A stretch of DNA of 64,000 nucleotides from an uncultured Gilliamella sp. (GCA_945271295.1 CALYPG010000012.1:1-64000), one strand, 5' to 3'; counted from the first letter of the stretch, positions 28,307 to 37,909 are shown. Made by a program: numbers and translations. The notes: a model not told the origin generated them from the letters alone.

Positions 28307-29416
28307 TTATTTACCTGTTTTGAGTTTTGTCCACGTTCGGGTAATTACTCGTTCAAGCTTAGGTTCTTTAACTTTTAAAGTGAATAACTTTTCCATCACT
28401 TCAGGTTTTGGATAAACTGCAGGATCGTTTTTCACTTCAGGTTTAACAAACTTGTCATTTGCCACTTTATTAGCACTTGCAAAATTCACATCATTGGTTA
28501 CTTGTGCTGCAATTTCAGGCTTCATAACAAAATTTAAAAACTCATGGGCTTCATCAACATTCTCAGAGTCTTTTGGTATGGCAAAGGTATCAAAAAAGAC
28601 CAATGCGCCTTCTTTAGGAATTTGATAACCAATATGCACGCCATTTTTTGCTTCGTTAGCTCTATCACGGGATTGTAAAATGTCACCTGACCAACCTAAA
28701 ATCACACAGATATCGCCATTAGCCAGATCGGTAATATACTGGGATGAATGGAAATAACGGATATTTGGTCTCACTTTTGCTAATAAATCATATGCTGCTT
28801 CAGTATAATCCTTAGCATCGGTACTATTGGGATCTTTACCTAAATATTGCAAAGCACTAGCAAAAATTTCGGTTGGCGCATCTAAAAAAGCTACACCGCA
28901 ATCTTTGAGCTTTTCCATATTTTCAGGCTTAAACACTAAATCCCAGCTATTTACTGGTGCATCTGCCCCTAAACGTTCTTTAACTTTATCAATGTTATAG
29001 CCAATACCTGTGGTCATCCATACATAAGGAATGGCATAAGTATTATTAGGATCGTGGTTTGCCATCAATTTCATCAGATTTGGATCTAGATTTTTCCAAT
29101 TCGGTAATTTACGCTTATCTAATGGTAAATAAATATCTGATTTTATTTGTCTGGCTAAAAAACTATCCGAAGGTGACACCACATCAAAACCTGAATGACC
29201 AGCCATGAGTTTACCTTCCAAAGCTTCATTTGAATCATAAACATCATAAACCAGTTTAATACCTGTTGATTTTTCAAAATCAGAAATAGTTTGTGAACCT
29301 ATTTGTCCTGCCCAATTATAAAAATGCACGACACGATCTTTAGCTATAGCAGTTTGAGATAATGCTAGTGAAACACCAGCAACGATTGAAAGAATTGTTT
29401 TACGTTGAGTAAACAT
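28307..29416 (-). CDS. potF: Periplasmic putrescine-binding protein PotF
   Basis: Substrate-binding protein of PotFGHI, about 369 residues (E. coli 370). A signal peptide ends at SQTAIAK, followed by VVHFYNWAGQIG. Highly conserved blocks include YDVYDSNEALEGKLMAGHSGFD, GVAFLDAPTEIFASALQYLG, PNIRYFHSSQYITDLANGDIC and the C-terminus RTWTKLKTGK. It heads the operon potF-potG-potH-potI. Two GTG codons just upstream of the ATG, after GAGGAGAA, are alternative starts. A small hairpin CATTGC/GCAATG (29466-29483) lies in the leader; the remaining gap to ecotin holds an imperfect 10-bp inverted repeat at 29659-29695 and no gene. Confidence 0.97.
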   Translation of the reverse strand: MFTQRKTILSIVAGVSLALSQTAIAKDRVVHFYNWAGQIGSQTISDFEKSTGIKLVYDVYDSNEALEGKLMAGHSGFDVVSPSDSFLARQIKSDIYLPLDKRKLPNWKNLDPNLMKLMANHDPNNTYAIPYVWMTTGIGYNIDKVKERLGADAPVNSWDLVFKPENMEKLKDCGVAFLDAPTEIFASALQYLGKDPNSTDAKDYTEAAYDLLAKVRPNIRYFHSSQYITDLANGDICVILGWSGDILQSRDRANEAKNGVHIGYQIPKEGALVFFDTFAIPKDSENVDEAHEFLNFVMKPEIAAQVTNDVNFASANKVANDKFVKPEVKNDPAVYPKPEVMEKLFTLKVKEPKLERVITRTWTKLKTGK

Positions 29417-29729
29417 GCTCACCACTTCTCCTCTAGTTAGGGATATTACATGTTAGACACAAGCCCATTGCTAAAAGGCAATGAACCCCCAAATTTTACC
29501 AGCTACTGTTAAATATAATCTGGCGAAACCGAGGTAATCAGGCAATCACAAGTCATTAAAATAATTAATGAGCAAGTAGAGCTTAACCTTGCATTACGAT
29601 GGATAAAATACCTTTTTTTTTAAAGAAGTCCACCTAAAATATTAAATATCATTCGTTTCTGGATTGAGTGCTTATAATTTAGCCTCTCAACCCAGAGTTT
29701 ACGTTCGAATATCGATTAATTTTGTTAAT

Positions 29730-30224
29730 TTATTCAGCATTAGCTTGCATTATTTTAGCTTTTGGTTGCCAAACACGATATTTGACATTTAGATCATTCG
29801 GTACATAAAACACAATAGGTAATTGGCTATTATAGTCCAACCAACCTAAATTATGATTGATTGTGACAAATTTATTTTTAGTAACATTTGCCGGACATGC
29901 CATTAAGGTAGATATACCATTATTGACATTCTCTACAACGTAATAAGAATACCCCCACCCTTTTAACTCTTCTTGTTTTACTGTTGCAGCCAAGCTATGA
30001 GCGTTACAATCAACACTCATTTCTTTGCCAATAAACACTTCGACGCGCGCATTATTTTCATCGGGTAGAGCTGGCAGATGAATTGCATAACGAGTGTAAC
30101 CGGACATTGCTTCAGGATAAGGAGCAGTATCATTAGCATTTACAACTGTTTTAGGTAAACGAGGAGTTGTTGCACAAGCTGACAATGCGGCACTCACCAA
30201 CGCTAATAACATTAATTTTTTCAT
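29730..30224 (-). CDS. eco: Ecotin, serine protease inhibitor, predicted lipoprotein
   Basis: A 164-residue ecotin homologue with the family blocks APYPEAMSGYTRYAIHLP, VDCNAHSLA, LKGWGYSYYVVENV, STLMACPAN, YNSQLPIVFYVPNDLNVKYRVW. Cys73 and Cys110 correspond to the disulfide of E. coli ecotin. By alignment of STLMACP with E. coli STMMACP, the P1 residue is Leu107 instead of Met. The signal peptide ends in LSAC (Cys17), a lipobox, so the protein should be lipid-anchored rather than freely periplasmic. E. coli ecotin is soluble and blocks host pancreatic and neutrophil proteases. ATG 30224 after GGAGAGA is the chosen start. Confidence 0.93.
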   Translation of the reverse strand: MKKLMLLALVSAALSACATTPRLPKTVVNANDTAPYPEAMSGYTRYAIHLPALPDENNARVEVFIGKEMSVDCNAHSLAATVKQEELKGWGYSYYVVENVNNGISTLMACPANVTKNKFVTINHNLGWLDYNSQLPIVFYVPNDLNVKYRVWQPKAKIMQANAE

Positions 30225-30329
30225 TTTTATCTCTCCAGTAAAATTATTCATCATTAAAATTACAGTGTATGATTTTTTTATGGTAATGCGTATAATAACA
30301 TCATATGGTTAAAATAATATGGTAAAAAA

Positions 30330-31382
30330 ATGTCGGCCGAAAAAAATACTTATGATTTATTAAAGTTAATACTAAATCTATTAGTGATTGGATTAATTAT
30401 TATTGTCACCTATCGTGTAGTTGAAGTTTTTTTATTCGGTTTTTTTTGGGCGGTAATGGTGGTTATCACCACTTGGCCACTGATGATAAAAATACAACAT
30501 AAATTATTTAATAAGCGTTGGTTATCGCTATTAGTTATGACATTCATATTGGCTTTTGTTTGTGTTATTCCTTTTATTTTAATTATTAGTAGTATCACTC
30601 AAAACGGCCATTATTTAATCGAATGGGCTAAAACGTTACCCCATAAAGAACTACCTACATTCGATTGGTTAGAAAACATACCAATGTTTGGTGCTGAATT
30701 ACATCAAAATTGGATAGAACTTATTAAAACTGATGGCTCAGATTTAGTTAGCAAAGTGCAACCTTATATTGGTACCATGATAGGTTGGCTGTTAGAACAA
30801 GCAACTAATATTGGTATTTTCATTTTCCATGGCGGCGTAATGATCATTTTCAGCCTACTATTATTTCTAAAAGGGGAAAGTTTTACCAAATATGTTTATC
30901 TTTTTGCCAATCGGTTATCCAAGCAATATGGTAGCACAACTGTAACATTAGCTGGGCAATCAATTCGTGCGGTAGCACTTGGTGTAGTAGTTACTGCCAT
31001 TACTCTGGCCTTTATTGGTGGAATTAGTTTAGTTTTAACAGGCATGCCATTTCCTGGAATTTTAACTTTAATATTATTTATCTGTTGTGTCGCGCAAATT
31101 GGTCCTGTAGTTGTAATGCTTGGTTGTATTATTTGGCAATTTTGGGATGGGCATACTACCTCTGGCATTATTTTAATTGTAGTAGCAATTATATTAACAA
31201 CACTAGATAGTGTGATGCGTGCTTTTTTAATTAAAAAAGGAGCCGACTTACCATTTTTACTGATTCTTTTTGGTGTAATTGGTGGAATGCTTGGTTTTGG
31301 TATTATGGGATTATTTATTGGACCTGTGGTATTAGCATTGACCTATAAATTAATTCAAACATGGATTAATGAACAATCTTAA
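30330..31382 (+). CDS. ydiK: YdiK-like AI-2E family transporter
   Basis: A 350-residue multi-pass inner membrane protein of the AI-2E transporter (TqsA/PerM/YdiK) family. It has hydrophobic segments throughout and the YdiK-like stretches AGQSIRAVALGVVVTAITLAFIG, MPFPGILTLILFICC and ADLPFLLILFGVIGGMLGFGIMG. Family members have been linked to autoinducer-2 export and to cation antiport; the substrate here is unknown. It is divergent from ecotin with about 105 bases between. Confidence 0.88.
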   Translation: MSAEKNTYDLLKLILNLLVIGLIIIVTYRVVEVFLFGFFWAVMVVITTWPLMIKIQHKLFNKRWLSLLVMTFILAFVCVIPFILIISSITQNGHYLIEWAKTLPHKELPTFDWLENIPMFGAELHQNWIELIKTDGSDLVSKVQPYIGTMIGWLLEQATNIGIFIFHGGVMIIFSLLLFLKGESFTKYVYLFANRLSKQYGSTTVTLAGQSIRAVALGVVVTAITLAFIGGISLVLTGMPFPGILTLILFICCVAQIGPVVVMLGCIIWQFWDGHTTSGIILIVVAIILTTLDSVMRAFLIKKGADLPFLLILFGVIGGMLGFGIMGLFIGPVVLALTYKLIQTWINEQS

Positions 31383-31423
31383 CAACTAATTAACGCAATA
31401 TAGTATAAATCTAGATTAAAATT

Positions 31424-31651
31424 TTATTTCAACAAATGAATAAGGATGGCTGTTGATCTTTTGATTTTATGATTTTTACACTTTAAATTAAATTGACAAT
31501 AAATAACAAACCAATCATCAAAAACTGTGGCGATACCACGCCACAGGTAACCAATTCGTACTTGGTTGCAAATACCTTCTAATGTGTTATGGGGCTCAGG
31601 CTTATTATAAATTCGTCCTGTTTTTAATATTAATATTTGTCGTTTTTGCAA
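31424..31651 (-). pseudogene. Remnant of an IS5-family (IS427-type) transposase N-terminus
   Basis: The frame contains NTLEGICNQVRIGYLWRGI, then a Phe-x-x-Trp-x-x-x-Tyr-x-x-Phe-Asn pattern. This resembles the N-terminal block of IS5/IS427 transposases (LeuGluGly-Ile, Arg-x-Gly-x-x-Trp-Arg-x-[LI]), with several normally conserved residues altered. No SD, terminal repeats or catalytic DDE segment are present. The rest of 31383-31813 holds only a short signal-peptide-like frame without start codon near 31720-31805. Confidence 0.5.
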
Positions 31652-31813
31652 CTAGGTACCTGATAACATAACTTTTAGCATAGTTGTTCGTTATTATTTT
31701 TTTCAAAATAATTATCACAAACTTTTATAGCAGTGCTTGCCACAAGTTGCAATGTCAACAAACCCAATGGTAAGTAAACATAAAATTATAAAAAATGCCT
31801 TTTTTATAAATGT

Positions 31814-32038
31814 TTATTTCTGTTGGGATTCTAATAATTTCAATTTATTTAAAATCCAAGAACGAATGTCAGCAAGTTCGGTTTCAGATAATCCGTTAAC
31901 AAAATCACGTTTATCGTGTAATGTTTTCCTGTCTTCTTCGGTCAACACTACGCCTTTTAAATTTAATAAAACCTCTTTACGATACATTGAATAAATGAAT
32001 TCTTTGATTAATTCATTTGAAAAATTGACTTCAACCAT
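31814..32038 (-). CDS. Hypothetical small protein
   Basis: A 74-residue soluble, charged, mostly helical protein (FSNELIKEFIYSMYRKEVLL, LTEEDRKTLHDKRDFVNGLS, LADIRSWILNKLKLLES). AAGGAAGG precedes the ATG, which supports a real gene. I do not recognise a family. The adjoining 32039-32503 stretch has no gene, only weak hairpins: CGTTACT/AGTAACG at 32116-32139 and CATCTA/TAGATG at 32423-32440. Confidence 0.55.
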   Translation of the reverse strand: MVEVNFSNELIKEFIYSMYRKEVLLNLKGVVLTEEDRKTLHDKRDFVNGLSETELADIRSWILNKLKLLESQQK

Positions 32039-32503
32039 AACTATCCCTTCCTTTGTTTCTAAAATTCAATATTCAAACGCAATTTGATAATATTTCTTAA
32101 AATACAGAAAGGAAACGTTACTCAATAATACCAGTAACGATATCTTATTGTTCGGCAAATAATGCATACCGATTTAATTAAGATAACATCTACTATAATA
32201 TGCTAACCAAACCATTACAATGGGTGGCGCCTTAATTAAATTATTTTTTTGGCTTTATAAAATAAATTATTCACTATAGTATTTGATAAGTATTTAACAA
32301 ACCTGTTGATAACTATGTATCACATTGAAAATAAATATTATTTTAATGCGGTTAAATATTAATCTAGTTTTTTGGCGACTTTATTTTTAGCAAAAAGGCA
32401 AGCTTTAAATAAAAAATATGTTCATCTATTTTGATAGATGCAAAAAGATAACAAGTTAAACAAGTAATAGATCCATCCCTTGTTATTACATTGCATTAAT
32501 AAA

Positions 32504-32767
32504 TTATAGTGCGGTAAAAAAAGCCATTAAACCAAAAATGACACCGGGTGAATTAGCAATAGCAATTGGCCAATCTTTTTTTTCACGTAACAATCCATAG
32601 CATACCCACAAAGAGCAGTTAATTGCAGCCGCTAAAGGTTGAGTTGGATTAGATTTCAGACCGATAAGATTATCAATTATTTGTGGGATATAAGAAACAT
32701 ACATACCTAAAGAAGCGACTGTTGCAACTAAACCCAAATAATGGAAAGATTTTGCTGAAAGATGCAA
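32504..32767 (-). CDS. SemiSWEET family sugar transporter
   Basis: An 87-residue protein with three membrane helices, the size of bacterial SemiSWEETs, which dimerise to form a passive sugar channel. The Pro-Gln motif appears in SYIPQIIDNLIG, and NCSLWVCYGLLREKKDWPIAIANSPG matches the MtN3/SWEET core (the Asn and Trp that line the sugar site). The likely start is a TTG five bases after a perfect AGGAGG. It stands alone on the minus strand. Confidence 0.87.
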   Translation of the reverse strand: MHLSAKSFHYLGLVATVASLGMYVSYIPQIIDNLIGLKSNPTQPLAAAINCSLWVCYGLLREKKDWPIAIANSPGVIFGLMAFFTAL

Positions 32768-33024
32768 GAATACCTCCTATATAATAGTAGATAAATTGGT
32801 TTTTTAAGTATAATTAAGCATTATATTGACTTCAAATAACTAAGCAGAACGGCGACATAAAACACCAGAATAATTAAGACTTCTGTTGCTTATGAAAACT
32901 AAAAAACAGATATAATTAATTTAATTATGAGATTAGTTCATCACTTTAATAGATTAAGCTATTAATATTGATAAGACAACTAATTACAATAATTGGTTAA
33001 AGCATACTTTATAAATTTAATTAT

Positions 33025-34245
33025 CTAATTTAACTGTTTTTGTTTAGTCTCTTTTCCTAATACAATAATAGCTGCAATGGCGATTAAAATAGATAAACTA
33101 AATAAAGCAAAAATAGTACTAACCGCAATACTTCTTGTCATCAATAATCCAACCATCAAAGGTCCTAAAATCCCCCCTATTCGACCAATTGATGCCGCCA
33201 TACCAGATCCGGTTGCACGAATATTAGTTGTATATTGTTCAGGAGTATAGGCATACATTGCCCCCCAAGCCCCTAAATTGAAAAATGAAAGCAAAGCACC
33301 ATAGACCAATAATTGATTAGCTGATTCAGCTATGCCAAACAAATAAGCACTTATTAAGGTACCGAGTAAGTAACTAACTAATACCCATTTGCGCCCTACG
33401 CGTTCAATTAACCACGCAACTGAAAAATAACCAGGTAATTGAGCGATAGTCATGATTAAGATATATTCAAAACTTTTCACCATATTAAAACCTTTCATCA
33501 TCATGACACTGGGTAACCATAAAAACATGCCATAATAAGAAAAGACCACACAAAACCATACTATCCATAACATTAACGTTTGATGACGAAATTCTTTGGA
33601 AAGCAACGATTGTATCTTAGTTATAATCGACTCTTTTTTAGCCGCTGTATTTAATTGATTATAACTGGCAGAATCTGGTAAATTGAAACGCAAATAAAGT
33701 GCATAAAATGCTGGTATCGCACATAAAATCATAGCTCCACGCCATCCCACTGTTGGTAGTGGTATTAAGAAATAAGCAATTAATGCTGCCAGTACCCATC
33801 CGACGGCCCAAAAACTTTCAAGGAGTACAACAACGCGTCCTCGAACTTGTGGGGCTACACTTTCACTGACTAGGGTTGAGGCAACCGGTAGTTCTCCCCC
33901 TAAGCCCATACCTATAAAAAATCGTAAAACTAATAGACTACTCAATCCCCAGGCAAAGGCACTTAAACCGCTGGCAACACTAAACATTAAAAGCGTAAAT
34001 AAGAAAGCTGACTTACGCCCTTTTTTATCTGCATAAATACCAAACACAAATGCACCGATTGCCATGCCAACAGAATTGACACTGCCAATCCAACCCAATT
34101 GTGCGGGTGATAATCCCCAATCTTGCTTTAATGCGGCTAAAATAAAGGACAGCAACCCAACATCCATCGCATCAAAAAGCCAACCGGTACCTGCAACTAG
34201 CAATAGTTTATTGGTGGATAATAATGTGGTTTTAAGATTTTCCAT
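33025..34245 (-). CDS. MFS transporter, NiaP/aromatic-acid type
   Basis: A 406-residue, 12-helix major facilitator. Family features are GWLFDAMDVGLLSFIL in helix 1, the loop 2-3 motif YADKKGRKSAF, RFFIGMGLGGELPVASTLVSE in helix 4 and ERVGRKW in the second half. The pattern fits the NiaP (nicotinate) and aromatic-acid:H+ symporter group. Substrate cannot be fixed from sequence; its position next to the vitamin B6 cluster makes a vitamin precursor plausible but unproven. No strong SD is visible. Confidence 0.82.
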   Translation of the reverse strand: MENLKTTLLSTNKLLLVAGTGWLFDAMDVGLLSFILAALKQDWGLSPAQLGWIGSVNSVGMAIGAFVFGIYADKKGRKSAFLFTLLMFSVASGLSAFAWGLSSLLVLRFFIGMGLGGELPVASTLVSESVAPQVRGRVVVLLESFWAVGWVLAALIAYFLIPLPTVGWRGAMILCAIPAFYALYLRFNLPDSASYNQLNTAAKKESIITKIQSLLSKEFRHQTLMLWIVWFCVVFSYYGMFLWLPSVMMMKGFNMVKSFEYILIMTIAQLPGYFSVAWLIERVGRKWVLVSYLLGTLISAYLFGIAESANQLLVYGALLSFFNLGAWGAMYAYTPEQYTTNIRATGSGMAASIGRIGGILGPLMVGLLMTRSIAVSTIFALFSLSILIAIAAIIVLGKETKQKQLN

Positions 34246-34278
34246 AATGAATCAAGTAAGCTAAGTAATTAATCTAAG

Positions 34279-35682
34279 CTATGAAAGCAGATTCTGATCA
34301 AAATGTCCATAACTTAAGCGTATCATTCCCAGCTTGTCACCAAAGTCTATACCTTGCGATACAATGATATTGTTGGTAAGAAGCTGATTTAATAATGTTG
34401 TTTCTTGCTGGGCACTACTTACAAGTAAGTGCGCATATAAATGAAAGCCTCCTAAAGGATTTTGATAAGTTATTTCATTATTAAAATAATGATTAAGCCA
34501 ATTCATTAATTGCTGCGCTTTGAGTTGCAATTGATGCCGCAATGATTGTTGATGGCTAATATAGTGATTTTGTAAATATTGTTGTGCTAATAATTGCGGC
34601 AAAATACTTAACCCCGAATCGATATGCTGGCGTATTTTAGCCAAATTTTCAATAATATTACGTGGAGCAATCATCCAACCTATACGGATATTACGACCAA
34701 TATATTTAGAAAGTGATCCTAAATAGATTACTTGATTATTTAGATCAAATTTCTTGATGGGAGTGATGGCTAAATTATCATTGAATGCTAAACCACTATA
34801 AGCATCATCCTCGACAATACCAATACAGTGTGAACGGCAAAAGGCCAAGACAGCTTGTTTGCGTGCATCACTCATTACCAAACCGGTTGGATTTTGAAAA
34901 ATAGGATTTAAAAATAGCCATTTAATTTTGTGTTGTAGTAGCGTAGTTTGTAAGCTAGCTAAAGTAATCCCTTGTTCATCACATTCAATACCATACAGCC
35001 GTAAGCCAGCAGCTTGAAATAAAGGCAACGAATAAAAATATGATGGTGATTCAATACCTATTGCATCACCAGGTTTGAGCAAAGCTTGCGTAATCAAAAA
35101 TAAAGATTGTTGCGTGCCAGAAGTAATTAGAATTTCAGCTTCATCCACCACCATATTGAAGCTATTTTGCATATAATCAACAATTTGTTGTTTGAGTGCT
35201 GGTAAGCCTAATTGTAGTTTATCGCTATTTTTTTCATACATAACAAGTTCGTGTGATGAGACATTAGGCAACTGTAATTTAGGTATCATGATTGTCGGTA
35301 AATCACCATTAGCCAGATCACAAATAGCGGTATTTTGCTTACGCAGTTGTTCTGCTTTTTGCTGGTAAATTGATTGCTTATTTTGATAAAAATGAACAGG
35401 TAAACGCCAGTTGATAGTAGAGCTTGCTTGAACACCCCATTTTTTATCATTAACAAAGGTGCCACTACCTGCTCGCCGCAGTAATATGCCACGTTCAGTT
35501 AATATATCCAGAGCATGAACCACAGTCGAACGGTTGATGTGTAAATTTTTGGCCAATTCACGTTCTGACGGCAAACGTTCGCCAGAAATTAACAAGCCTT
35601 GCTCAATATAATGTTCAACCAATGAGGTTAATTTCTCATAAAGGGCACCATCAAATGTTATTAATTTTTGTTTATCCCACAT
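34279..35682 (-). CDS. pdxR: MocR-type regulator PdxR
   Basis: A 467-residue GntR/aminotransferase chimera. The N-terminal winged helix (residues about 10-75: GERLPSERELAKNLHINRSTVVHALD) is joined to a fold-type I PLP domain. That domain has GDAIGIESPSYF, the aspartate in VEDDAYSG, and the PLP-Lys region SLSKYIGRNIRIGWMIAP. MocR proteins divergent from pdxST typically activate them when PLP is scarce. Here the gene lies head-to-head with pdxS, 164 bases away, with repeats in between. Confidence 0.9.
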   Translation of the reverse strand: MWDKQKLITFDGALYEKLTSLVEHYIEQGLLISGERLPSERELAKNLHINRSTVVHALDILTERGILLRRAGSGTFVNDKKWGVQASSTINWRLPVHFYQNKQSIYQQKAEQLRKQNTAICDLANGDLPTIMIPKLQLPNVSSHELVMYEKNSDKLQLGLPALKQQIVDYMQNSFNMVVDEAEILITSGTQQSLFLITQALLKPGDAIGIESPSYFYSLPLFQAAGLRLYGIECDEQGITLASLQTTLLQHKIKWLFLNPIFQNPTGLVMSDARKQAVLAFCRSHCIGIVEDDAYSGLAFNDNLAITPIKKFDLNNQVIYLGSLSKYIGRNIRIGWMIAPRNIIENLAKIRQHIDSGLSILPQLLAQQYLQNHYISHQQSLRHQLQLKAQQLMNWLNHYFNNEITYQNPLGGFHLYAHLLVSSAQQETTLLNQLLTNNIIVSQGIDFGDKLGMIRLSYGHFDQNLLS

Positions 35683-35698
35683 AATAATTACATCTTTT

Positions 35699-35737
35699 TA
35701 TACTGAAAAGTATGCCTTTCCTGAAACATCTTTACAA
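35699..35737 (+). promoter_or_regulatory. 39-bp conserved upstream element, copy B (pdxS)
   Basis: The 39-bp element has half-sites ACTGAAAA and CCTGAAAC 18 bp apart and ends CCTGAAACATCTTTACAA. It begins 17 bases upstream of pdxR and lies 109 bases before pdxS, oriented towards pdxS. It matches the copies upstream of azlC (18 of 18 in the core) and moeA (17 of 18). Confidence 0.6.
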
Positions 35738-35746
35738 CCATATAAA

Positions 35747-35785
35747 ATTGGATGGTTTTATTATAGTCCAATTGGCTGTTTATTA
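35747..35785 (+). promoter_or_regulatory. Candidate PdxR operator: direct repeats before pdxS
   Basis: ATTGGATGGTTTTATTA (35747-35763) and ATTGGCTGTTTATTA (35771-35785) are near direct repeats 24 bp apart, with the palindrome CCAATTGG at 35768-35775. MocR regulators commonly bind direct repeats in the pdxR-pdxS intergenic region, so this is a reasonable operator candidate. Confidence 0.45.
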
Positions 35786-35846
35786 CTGTATTTTATTTTT
35801 GAATAATAGATCCCGAAACACTAACAATAATTAATTAGGAGTAAAA

Positions 35847-36734
35847 ATGAACCAAATTATAGGTTCTCAAACCGTTAAACGCGGCATGGCACAAATGCAA
35901 AAAGGCGGCGTTATTATGGATGTTATTAATGCCGAGCAAGCTAAAATTGCCGAACAAGCTGGCGCGGTTGCCGTGATGGCATTAGAACGCGTTCCTTCCG
36001 ATATTCGTGCTGTTGGTGGCGTTGCCAGAATGGCTGACCCGACAATTGTCGAACAAGTCATGCAAGCAGTTACTATTCCGGTAATGGCCAAAGCTAGGAT
36101 TGGGCATATCGTCGAAGCGCGTATTTTAGAAGCTATGGGAGTTGACTATATTGATGAAAGTGAAGTATTAACACCTGCTGATGATCAATACCATTTGCTA
36201 AAAAATGAATTCGTGGTGCCTTTTGTTTGTGGTTGTCGTGATTTGGGTGAAGCTTTGCGCCGTATCGGCGAAGGTGCATCCATGTTACGAACTAAAGGTG
36301 AACCCGGCACCGGCAACATTGTTGAAGCGGTGCGCCATATGCGAAAAGTGAATGAACAAATCCGTTTGGTGACAAGTAAATCTAAAGATGAACTGATGAC
36401 CCTAGCTAAAGAAATTGGCGCCCCATACGAATTAGTACTACAAGTCAAACAATTAGGTAAATTACCCGTTGTAAACTTTGCTGCTGGTGGTGTGGCGACT
36501 CCAGCCGATGCCGCATTGATGATGCAACTTGGTGCCGATGGCGTGTTTGTTGGTTCGGGTATTTTTAAATCGCAACATCCGGAAAAATTTGCCAAAGCTA
36601 TTGTACAAGCCACCACCTATTTTGACGATTATCCTCGTTTAGCGGAGCTTTCAAAAGGATTAGGTGATGCCATGAAAGGGATTGAAATTAGCCAATTAGC
36701 TGCATCGGAAAGAATGCAAGATCGAGGTTGGTAA
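35847..36734 (+). CDS. pdxS: Pyridoxal 5'-phosphate synthase subunit PdxS
   Basis: Synthase subunit of the ribose-5-phosphate-dependent PLP pathway: combines ribose 5-phosphate, glyceraldehyde 3-phosphate and ammonia from PdxT. The 295 residues include the highly conserved [36 protein letters not shown] (catalytic Lys), [35 protein letters not shown] (second catalytic Lys) and [14 protein letters not shown]. It overlaps pdxT by one base. This pathway is unusual in gammaproteobacteria, many of which use PdxA/PdxJ. Confidence 0.98.
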   Translation: MNQIIGSQTVKRGMAQMQKGGVIMDVINAEQAKIAEQAGAVAVMALERVPSDIRAVGGVARMADPTIVEQVMQAVTIPVMAKARIGHIVEARILEAMGVDYIDESEVLTPADDQYHLLKNEFVVPFVCGCRDLGEALRRIGEGASMLRTKGEPGTGNIVEAVRHMRKVNEQIRLVTSKSKDELMTLAKEIGAPYELVLQVKQLGKLPVVNFAAGGVATPADAALMMQLGADGVFVGSGIFKSQHPEKFAKAIVQATTYFDDYPRLAELSKGLGDAMKGIEISQLAASERMQDRGW

Positions 36735-37327
36735 TGGCACAATTATCCAAGCAAAAAGCCCTAAAAAAAATAGGGGTTTTAAATTTGCAAGGTGCGGTAA
36801 GTGAACACCTTAACGCACTAACAAATATTGATAATGTGCAAGCCATCGCAGTTAAAGATGCGGTGCAATTAGCTGATTTAGATGGTTTAGTGATTCCTGG
36901 TGGTGAATCAACTGCCATCAGTCGCTTAATTAACCAAAATAATCTAGCTACCGCTATCAAACAAATGGCGCACCAAGGTAAAGGTATTTTAGGTACCTGC
37001 GCCGGATTAGTACTTTGTGGTTGTTCTACTTCCCAAAATGAAGTAGAACAACTCAAACTAATCGATATTTGTGTCGAGCGTAATGGTTTTGGACGGCAAA
37101 TTAATAGCTTTGAAACAAGCTTAGATATTGCAACAATCGGTAAGCACATTCCGGCTATTTTTATTCGTGCACCCTATATTGCCAAAGCGGGTGATCAGGT
37201 TAAACAACTAGCCTTTGTCAATGGCCATTGTGTTATGGCACAACAAGATAACATTTTAGTTTGTTCCTTCCACCCTGAACTCAGTGATGATAATCGGATT
37301 ATCAACTATTTCGTGGATTTATGCTAA
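36734..37327 (+). CDS. pdxT: Pyridoxal 5'-phosphate synthase glutaminase subunit PdxT
   Basis: Glutamine amidotransferase supplying ammonia to PdxS; 197 residues, the family length. The start ATG shares one base with the pdxS stop (TAATG), implying coupled translation. Cys89 in GTCAGL, His180 and Glu182 in SFHPELSDD form the catalytic triad; GVLNLQGAVSEH and PGGESTAISRL are the other family marks. Twelve PdxT would bind a PdxS dodecamer in the known structure. Confidence 0.96.
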   Translation: MAQLSKQKALKKIGVLNLQGAVSEHLNALTNIDNVQAIAVKDAVQLADLDGLVIPGGESTAISRLINQNNLATAIKQMAHQGKGILGTCAGLVLCGCSTSQNEVEQLKLIDICVERNGFGRQINSFETSLDIATIGKHIPAIFIRAPYIAKAGDQVKQLAFVNGHCVMAQQDNILVCSFHPELSDDNRIINYFVDLC

Positions 37328-37474
37328 TCTCAATTCAATAAAACAACTTAATCTATCATCCCATGTTTAAGATGGGATGAATAAAATAAACTATAAAATA
37401 TAATCAATTGTTAAGCCCGTCATCGTTAAATCTTCCATAAAAGTAAGCAATTCACATCAATTTTATTGTATGAT

Positions 37475-37909
37475 TCAAACAGACTCTCGTGACCAATGTG
37501 TTTTATGGGCAAAACCGATTACATTGTTAGTCATTTTGATCTGTTGTAACTGTAACGACCAAATGGGCGCTTTGATAATTCTAGCAAATGGAAAAGCTTG
37601 ATAATAAAGTTGATAAGCTAATTGAGCAGGTTGATCGGTCAGTTGACTCGCTACAGCTTGAAATTGAATCCCTTGAATTTGAGCTACGGTTTTGGGCGTG
37701 AAGCTAATTGTACCAGCTATCATTGGGTTCTTTTGCATCGCTTTTGCATGCGTGGTTTTTAGTTCGGAGAGAATATATAAACAAAGTAAATCCTGGTCAA
37801 ATACATAAAAAGCATTACACGCCCAAGGCAGGTTATTAGGTAATAATACACTCAGTGAAAGTACATGCTGTTGTTTGATAAATTTGATGATTTTAGGATT
37901 TAATTGCAT
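37475..37909 (-). CDS. yhbP: UPF0306 / YhbP-like flavin-fold protein
   Basis: A 144-residue protein like E. coli YhbP. It shares the KQQHVLSLSV opening, ACNAFYVFDQDLLCLYIL, KTTHAKAM, AGTISFTPKTVAQIQGIQFQ and the AFPFARIIKAPIW block. The split-barrel fold is that of pyridoxamine-phosphate-oxidase-like FMN-binding proteins. No function is established. It lies 14 bases after ubiX on the same strand and is probably its operon partner; in E. coli it is also near prenyltransferase/peptidase genes. Confidence 0.88.
   Translation of the reverse strand: MQLNPKIIKFIKQQHVLSLSVLLPNNLPWACNAFYVFDQDLLCLYILSELKTTHAKAMQKNPMIAGTISFTPKTVAQIQGIQFQAVASQLTDQPAQLAYQLYYQAFPFARIIKAPIWSLQLQQIKMTNNVIGFAHKTHWSRESV

Noticed and set aside
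35690-35790. Possible CRP or other known global regulator site in the pdxR-pdxS region
   Set aside because: No match to a known consensus that I could defend; the repeats are better described without naming a regulator.
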